Shown here: positions 59,662-64,000 of the stretch, piece after piece
Layout of the letters: every line of letters begins with the position of its first letter
Position numbering within the stretch: the stretch's first letter is position 1
From: CANLBN01 sp050633825
GTDB taxonomy: Bacteria; Pseudomonadota; Gammaproteobacteria; Pseudomonadales; Cellvibrionaceae
DNA: 64,000 nucleotides
Direction: 5' to 3'
Assembly (NCBI GenBank): GCA_050633825.1
Contig: JBOEHG010000040.1
Location: 6,605 to 70,604, forward strand
Made by a program: the position numbers and the translations under genes
The notes under the pieces: model-generated
Told to the model about the DNA's origin: nothing
Databases searched by the model: none
The model's input: only the letters and a program-made list of their open reading frames with translations

Positions 59662-60216
59662 TTAATGGTGAATATGGCCTGAGTGTTTAGAGCTTACACT
59701 ATTATATCCACGCAAATGGCTATACCGCTTTATTTGCTGCTCACTTAATAATGGTTGCACTTTTAGGTGAGCACTTAGATGAATATGACGTAGTTTTGCC
59801 AAATATGTCGCTGATTGATCCAATAATTGCTTGAGCATCGCTGGGTTATGTTGTTGCGATTGAAAGAAGTCATCCAGTTTTTGCTCAGTAGCGAGGTAAT
59901 CATGACCATACTGTTTGGCTTGCTGATTCATATCAACCCATATTGCTTGTATCTGGTCTATTTGCTGTTGTGAAAGCTTAAGCTCTTTTTGTAACTCTAA
60001 TAAATGAAACGGGCCGGGTATCCCATTTAGCTCTGCTGGTTTTGCTAACCCCCAGCCTGCACCGGATTTCAACGCTTGAATATCTTCTGCGCTTAACGAT
60101 TTAATCACTCTATGTTGCTGTCCAGAATAATGATTGTCTACAGCGATAGTGAGCATACTTAGCCCCAAAAGGGTTATAGCTACAACTATTTTATATAAGT
60201 ATGTTTTTATTTGCAT
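59662..60216 (-). CDS. Spy/CpxP-like periplasmic protein of the metal cluster
   Basis: 184 aa with a signal peptide ending near LTIAVDN. The mature part is mostly helical, with ELQKELKLSQQQIDQIQAIW and VQPLLSEQQIKRYSHLRG, the two LTxxQ-like motifs of Spy/CpxP and heavy-metal-resistance proteins. The C-terminus is His rich (KHSGHIHH). It is the last gene of a minus-strand run preceded by a MerR-type promoter. It probably protects periplasmic proteins or binds metal. Confidence 0.75.
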   Translation of the reverse strand: MQIKTYLYKIVVAITLLGLSMLTIAVDNHYSGQQHRVIKSLSAEDIQALKSGAGWGLAKPAELNGIPGPFHLLELQKELKLSQQQIDQIQAIWVDMNQQAKQYGHDYLATEQKLDDFFQSQQHNPAMLKQLLDQSATYLAKLRHIHLSAHLKVQPLLSEQQIKRYSHLRGYNSVSSKHSGHIHH

Positions 60217-60245
60217 GATATTGCTCCTAATGATGACGACTAGTA

Positions 60246-60791
60246 TTACTGCCTAGCCGTAATAATTTGATACTGTGTTTCTGTAAGTTCAGGCAATTTT
60301 TGTAAAAATGCTATCATTGCCCAAATACGTTCATCACTATGAGTCGGGCCAAAAGCCGCCATACCCGATGCCATAATGCCATGCTTAATGACCCAAAATT
60401 GTTGTTGAGCGATAACCTTGGGATCATCATGCCCACCTTCCCCGTGATCATGGTCATGCTTTTCAGGGGGTAATGTTAGGTTGGGGGGTACTGGGTATAA
60501 GCCAATGGTCATATCGTTTTCAGTAACACCGGGCTTCAAATGGCATCCAGCACACATATCATTATAGTCAGCACCGCCCATCAGTAATTGTTGTGCTGTA
60601 CCTAAAGAGGGAACATCAATATCTTTTGACGCGCGGGCAATAGATTGCTTGCGTAAGGTTTCTAGTATCCAAAAGGTCATTGGATGGTGCCGATTATCTG
60701 CCCCTATGGGATAGAGGCCGGAATAAATAAAACCCAGCCCAAGTAATAGTACTATCAGCAACAACGCTACACTTATTTTAATAGTTTTCAT
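60246..60791 (-). CDS. Monohaem cytochrome c with His-rich loop
   Basis: 181 aa anchored by an N-terminal membrane segment (about 5-25). One haem site, CAGCH (with MCAGCHLKPGV), then a His/Asp-rich loop (KHDHDHGEGGHDD) and HGIMASGMAAFGP, whose methionines can supply the axial ligand. It lies 29 bp upstream of the Spy-like gene. A periplasmic electron carrier linked to metal stress is likely; the partner is unknown. Confidence 0.82.
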   Translation of the reverse strand: MKTIKISVALLLIVLLLGLGFIYSGLYPIGADNRHHPMTFWILETLRKQSIARASKDIDVPSLGTAQQLLMGGADYNDMCAGCHLKPGVTENDMTIGLYPVPPNLTLPPEKHDHDHGEGGHDDPKVIAQQQFWVIKHGIMASGMAAFGPTHSDERIWAMIAFLQKLPELTETQYQIITARQ

Positions 60792-60865
60792 TTTAACTTC
60801 TCTTTATTCTTAGCAGTAACCTTCAGTGCAGCCCATGCGTAAACCTGCACTGGGTTTATCACTTA

Positions 60866-61180
60866 TTATTGTCGCTGGTGTTTTTTATTTGATGGATGTT
60901 GATCATCAGGTTGCTTATGATGATCACCTTTATGTTCAGGCTCATGATCATCATGAAGCCAATCTTTACATTGTTCCATCATTGCCTGCATAACGGGATC
61001 GTTGGCATCCATTTTAGAATGATCCATTTTTTTCATGGGTGCACAATTAGGTGGTTCGGCCCCTTCTTTTTTATGATGTTCAGGTGCATGAGCAAACCCC
61101 TGCATTGGTAGGGTCAAAACACCAATAAAGGTACTAATAAAAGTACCAATAACCGATACTAACTTGATAGATAATTTCAT
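60866..61180 (-). CDS. His/Met-rich periplasmic metal-binding protein
   Basis: 104 aa. A signal peptide ends near GFAHAPE. The mature protein is rich in His, Met and Asp (APEHHKKEGAEPPNCAPMKK, then PVMQAMMEQC and a His/Asp tail DDHEPEHKGDHHKQ). Two cysteines are present. The composition indicates binding of copper or another soft metal. No family was recognised. It is between a DUF411 gene and a cytochrome gene on the same strand. Confidence 0.7.
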   Translation of the reverse strand: MKLSIKLVSVIGTFISTFIGVLTLPMQGFAHAPEHHKKEGAEPPNCAPMKKMDHSKMDANDPVMQAMMEQCKDWLHDDHEPEHKGDHHKQPDDQHPSNKKHQRQ

Positions 61181-61266
61181 TATGTTGATCTCTATTAATT
61201 AATATAACTATTTTTTAAATACAATATAAATTACTGCATCAATAATACATGATGTCATTTGACTTA

Positions 61267-61764
61267 TTAATACTGATCTTCAAAACGTGAAATCCTGGTA
61301 AAAATTGTATGCTTTCCATCAGTATTTAATTGATAGACCGTATAGGGTGTAAACCGGTTGCCCATTTCCATACCCGGACTACCTAATGGCATCGCCGGTA
61401 CGCTAAGTCCCTTTGCCCCCTTGGGTGGATTGTTGAGAAACTGCTGAATCAATTTTACCGGAATATGGCCTTCAAAAATAAAGTCATGATGTACAGCGGT
61501 ATGGCAGGATTGATATTCAGGTGCAATGGCCAGTTGTTGCTTAACTGCATTAAGGTTATCGGGATGTTTTACTAAGGGGTGAAAGCCTCCTTTTTCCAGA
61601 TGCTCAACCCATTCAGCACAACAACCACAGGTAGGGCTTTTATAAACAGTCACTTGATGAGTAGCGATTGGTTTATCCGCAAAAACCAATGCCGAAAGAA
61701 ACAGTGTCAGAATAGTCAGTTTTATACTATTCCGTTTTATATAACGATGTAACAAAGCAGTCAT
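61267..61764 (-). CDS. DUF411 metal-binding protein
   Basis: 165 aa from ATG at 61764 (MTALLHRYIKRN). Signal peptide ends near ALVFADK. The DUF411 hallmark VYKSPTCGCCAEWVEHLEKGGF is at the mature N-terminus, followed by SCHTAVHHDFIFEGHIP and VPAMPLGSPGMEMG. The CGCC and CHTA cysteines and Met-rich end suit copper or silver. DUF411 proteins usually occur in copper-resistance loci. It is the third gene of the MerR-promoter run. Confidence 0.88.
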   Translation of the reverse strand: MTALLHRYIKRNSIKLTILTLFLSALVFADKPIATHQVTVYKSPTCGCCAEWVEHLEKGGFHPLVKHPDNLNAVKQQLAIAPEYQSCHTAVHHDFIFEGHIPVKLIQQFLNNPPKGAKGLSVPAMPLGSPGMEMGNRFTPYTVYQLNTDGKHTIFTRISRFEDQY

Positions 61765-61870
61765 AGTCAGCTCTCTAAAGCAGTTAATATTAATCAATAA
61801 ACGATGTAAACGTATTGTCGTAAAAATAAATCCACGCTATTGCGTGTCGTCCAGACGGACTTGTCCTGTG

Positions 61871-62272
61871 TTAGCCCAAAATGGGAGGACGATAGAGAGT
61901 AGAGAGGGGAGACAAAGGAATAAAATGATAAGTGTAATCAACGGGTGCTGCTTGCTTAATAGACAGCAAAGGCAATAATTGCGTGTGGGAAAAAACCGTT
62001 TGGCAACCCGCTATACAATGTTTGCACAGAGAAGGATCACACCGTGAGTAGTGGTTATGATAGTCACTCTGACTTGATTCAGACAGCGTGTGCATGGCAT
62101 CGTCATGATGTTGATGTGTGTTGGCTACATCAGGACAACAGTCTGCCAGTGCAGATTGCTGTACTGTGATGGCAGCAGCCTGTTGCCAAGCAAACAATAG
62201 CAGCAATACCCAAGCGGTTCGCTTGAATAGGCCGCGACCATTGCGATAAGGATTAGTGACAGGCTTTGCCAT
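61871..62272 (-). CDS. Cys/His-rich exported protein of the metal cluster
   Basis: 133 aa. A hydrophobic segment (about 19-35, AWVLLLLFAWQQAAA) acts as signal or anchor. After it come ADCCPD, HQHHDD, SRCDPSLCKHCIAGC and a C-terminal PPILG. Six cysteines and many histidines suggest metal binding; it resembles DUF2946-like copper-locus proteins in plan, but the match is loose. It overlaps the DUF4396 gene by 20 bases. Confidence 0.68.
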   Translation of the reverse strand: MAKPVTNPYRNGRGLFKRTAWVLLLLFAWQQAAAITVQQSALADCCPDVANTHQHHDDAMHTLSESSQSDYHNHYSRCDPSLCKHCIAGCQTVFSHTQLLPLLSIKQAAPVDYTYHFIPLSPLSTLYRPPILG

Positions 62273-62702
62273 ACTTTTTTAACCGCCAATAATTATAAGG
62301 CCACGGGGTTAAAAACCCCGCCAACAGACTGGGAATCACCGACCACCACGTGAGAGCCGCTTTTCCCACTAACAAATAGTCCGCTGTATTCATCGCAATT
62401 TCCATTGCCAACATACTGACCAAGCTCATGCCTAGTGCTGTCTTTAATGCAATTCTAAATACCATCGTCCGTATTAATAAAAGCGTTTCCAGCATAATGC
62501 TGGTTAACAAACCGTTCATAATGGCAAGGCTCATCACCAACAATGCGGGTGTATCCGGTGCCCAAAACTGAAAGGCTAAAATCGTCCCAAAGTCACCAAT
62601 GACACAACCTATAAGACACCACATGGTATTGTAGGCCGAACGACGCCATGTAGGCTTACATCCCCAGTGAATTGATGCTAATGTATTTAATTGACTGTTC
62701 AT
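62253..62702 (-). CDS. DUF4396 membrane protein
   Basis: 149 aa from ATG at 62702 (MNSQLNTLASIHWGCKP). About four membrane segments. MEIAMNTADYLLVG and FLTPWPYNYWRLKKYGKACH are the DUF4396 landmarks. First gene of the minus-strand metal run, starting about 30 bases after a MerR-type promoter. DUF4396 proteins usually accompany copper or other heavy-metal resistance genes; a transport role is possible but not shown. Confidence 0.8.
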   Translation of the reverse strand: MNSQLNTLASIHWGCKPTWRRSAYNTMWCLIGCVIGDFGTILAFQFWAPDTPALLVMSLAIMNGLLTSIMLETLLLIRTMVFRIALKTALGMSLVSMLAMEIAMNTADYLLVGKAALTWWSVIPSLLAGFLTPWPYNYWRLKKYGKACH

Positions 62703-62733
62703 AAAGTAGTCGAAAATTATGAATATAGGTTTG

Positions 62734-62764
62734 ATTAAACACCTAGAGTCAACTCTAGGGTCAA
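62734..62764 (-). promoter_or_regulatory. MerR-type promoter of the metal-stress run
   Basis: On the minus strand TTGACC (-35) and TTTAAT (-10) are separated by 19 bases, the stretched spacing that MerR-family activators correct. The spacer holds the dyad ACCCTAGAGT / ACTCTAGGT, near the consensus of ZntR/CadR/PbrR-type operators. It drives DUF4396 and the genes after it and lies between them and a divergent cytochrome gene. Confidence 0.85.
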
Positions 62765-62795
62765 GCATTTTTCCTAAAAAGGTAAATAATCATTC

Positions 62796-63320
62796 ATGGT
62801 GACGACTTACATCACAGCAGCCCACATCACAAAATGTTTACTCCTTACTCTATTTTGGGTATTACTGTCTGCGTGTGACTCTTCAAAAAAAGAGCAAAAA
62901 GCGACCCAGCCTACCGCTAAAACCGCCAAAATAAGGATTGATACCCAGTCTAGAGACGCAGATACCGGGCGTTGGTACACCTTGGCACAACAGCAACAAG
63001 GGCGACAGCTCTTTGCTAAACACTGTGCTGCCTGTCACGGTGATAAAGCGCAAGAAACGGTTGATTGGAAAACGCCGACAGCCACAGGACATTATCCACC
63101 ACCGCCGTTGAACGGCACGGCCCATGCGTGGCACCACCCGCTATCGGTCTTACAAACGGTGATTCGTGGTGGCGGTGCGCCAATGGGCGGGGTAATGCCG
63201 GCTTGGGGTGATGTACTGTCCGAAGAGGAAATTATAGCGACGATTGCTTCTTTCCAAACCTATTGGCCGGATGATGTTTATCAACGTTGGCTTGAGATCG
63301 ATATGCAATCGAGGCAATAG
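62796..63320 (+). CDS. Cytochrome c lipoprotein
   Basis: 174 aa with a lipoprotein signal (LLSACDSS, cysteine at about 27). One haem site CAACH in HCAACHGDKAQ, proline-rich PPPPLNGTAHAWHHP, and GGGAPMGGVMPAWGDVLSEEE, with the distal methionine. Class I c-type cytochrome. It diverges from the MerR-type promoter and is convergent with the merR gene, its stop lying one base from that gene's end. It may accept or pass electrons in metal oxidation. Confidence 0.83.
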   Translation: MVTTYITAAHITKCLLLTLFWVLLSACDSSKKEQKATQPTAKTAKIRIDTQSRDADTGRWYTLAQQQQGRQLFAKHCAACHGDKAQETVDWKTPTATGHYPPPPLNGTAHAWHHPLSVLQTVIRGGGAPMGGVMPAWGDVLSEEEIIATIASFQTYWPDDVYQRWLEIDMQSRQ

Positions 63321-63719
63321 TTATTGATGTTTTGAGCCTTCAAACTTCTCCAAAATGGGGCAACTCCCCTGGCTCTGTTGGCATTGCTCGGTCAATGCCT
63401 TTAACTCATCACGCAATGCCACTAATTCTGTAATATGGGATTCGATAGCAGCAAGTTTTTCCAAAGCTAATTGTCTTACTTGAGGTTTAGCGGTTTGAGG
63501 AGAATCGCGGAACTGTAATAATTGCCCAATTTCCTCTAAACTAAAGCCCATTTTTTGCGCTTGTTGAATAAATTGAATGTTAGCAATATCGGTGTCACTG
63601 TAAAGGCGTATACCTTTATCGGTACGTTCAATGGTATCGAGTAATTGTATTTTTTCGTAGTAGCGCAGGGTATCAATACTAATATCAAGCTGTTGAGCAA
63701 CTTCGCCGATTTTTTTCAT
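63321..63719 (-). CDS. MerR-family metal regulator
   Basis: 132 aa (start MKKIGEVAQQL; an ATG two codons earlier also exists). MerR winged helix KIGEVAQQLDISIDTLRYYEKIQLLDTIER is followed by a dimerisation helix and a C-terminal CQQSQGSCPILEKFEG with two cysteines six residues apart. At the position that in ZntR is Cys79 and in CueR Ser77, counting nine residues back from LEK, this protein has lysine. It is thus of the ZntR/CadR/CueR family but its metal is unclear. It likely controls the promoter at 62734. Confidence 0.85.
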   Translation of the reverse strand: MKKIGEVAQQLDISIDTLRYYEKIQLLDTIERTDKGIRLYSDTDIANIQFIQQAQKMGFSLEEIGQLLQFRDSPQTAKPQVRQLALEKLAAIESHITELVALRDELKALTEQCQQSQGSCPILEKFEGSKHQ

Positions 63720-63839
63720 ATCCACTCAAAAAGTTAATAATATTAATGTGCTACTGGCTATGTCCCATTGTGCAATTTTAATAAACTCAAGGCTATAGAC
63801 AATTTGCTTACTTTAAGCAATCAGGGAATTACTTAGTAA

Positions 63840-64000
63840 CTATTGAGTGACTTGCCATGTAATATTCAGCGCTTTTAAAGCACTAAGATATTCATCATAG
63901 GATATAAAATTAACACAGGGATAAGCGCCCTTCTCTACCAACTGTCCATTAGCCAGTTTCTTAGCTAATAGAATCGCAGGCATACAGGGAATGTAGGGGC
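63840..64000 (-). CDS. C-terminal part of a saccharopine-dehydrogenase-like protein
   Basis: An open frame enters from the right edge and ends in TAG; 52 codons are visible. PYIPCMPAILLAKKLANGQLV and EKGAYPCVNFISYDEYLSAL resemble the end of saccharopine dehydrogenase family proteins (MPA..LAKKL...GAxPC). The rest is outside the window, so the call is tentative. It is read toward merR on the same strand. Confidence 0.6.
   Translation of the reverse strand, partial: PYIPCMPAILLAKKLANGQLVEKGAYPCVNFISYDEYLSALKALNITWQVTQ

Noticed and set aside
1..64000. Search by eye for CRISPR arrays, tRNA or rRNA genes, insertion sequences, phage genes and toxin-antitoxin pairs.
   Set aside because: None was recognised. 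A tRNA scan was not possible, so a tRNA in a gap cannot be fully excluded.

Overview
The window is a 64 kb piece of a moderately AT-rich chromosome, most likely from a marine gammaproteobacterium (Oceanospirillales/Alteromonadales-like). The basis is gene content rather than a marker gene: a TonB-linked haem uptake locus, a zinc-starvation regulon with zinc-sparing paralogues, several family-3 amino-acid binding proteins, a type of PutA without its own DNA-binding domain, a DUF3422 protein and a DcaP-like porin. No rRNA, tRNA, CRISPR array, insertion sequence or phage gene was recognised. It reads as ordinary chromosome made of nutrient-acquisition modules.

Layout. (1) 1-8.9 kb: haem and iron. 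The end of hemP, then hmuTUV, bfd and bfr on the plus strand, facing a minus-strand operon receptor-hmuS-tonB-exbB-exbD headed by a 19-bp perfect Fur palindrome. (2) 9.1-13.5 kb: a secreted protein, a solitary Maf/DUF115 glycosyltransferase and a SulP transporter. (3) 13.6-25.6 kb: an acidic amino-acid module. It has an Asp/Glu racemase, an ABC importer, an aspartase, a HAMP/binding-protein pair, a divergent LysR regulator, an enhancer-binding-protein relative that has lost its sigma-54 contact loop, a DAACS symporter and an orphan binding protein. Three promoters share one bipartite operator. (4) 25.9-33.5 kb: two transglutaminase-like proteins, two cold-shock proteins, an RRM protein, several unannotated small ORFs, an eight-repeat Cys protein, a short MurE-like ligase and a two-component system whose kinase has no sensor domain.

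(5) 34-45 kb: zinc. Two COG0523 GTPases, DUF1826, Zur, a two-Cys DksA, HisI, ZnuA/ZnuCB, dihydroorotase, a second Fur-family regulator and an M23 endopeptidase. Two near-identical palindromes (TTATGTTATAACATAA core) mark Zur promoters. (6) 45-58 kb: proline or a related amino acid. An ABC importer, PutA, an AraC regulator, a second HAMP/binding-protein pair and a porin, whose four promoters carry TTGCAAAAA(n)CTACAA-type direct repeats, mostly spaced 21 bp or multiples of it. (7) 58.1-64 kb: a candidate small RNA, a DUF3422 protein, and a MerR-controlled metal-stress cluster (DUF4396, Cys/His proteins, DUF411, cytochromes c, a Spy-like protein), then the end of a dehydrogenase-like gene.

The most interesting points are the phased-repeat regulon in (6), the shared LysR-type operator in (3), and the two-gene HAMP plus periplasmic binding-protein module found twice, each time beside an amino-acid import and catabolism operon. 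All functions are inferred from sequence read by eye; no database search was run.
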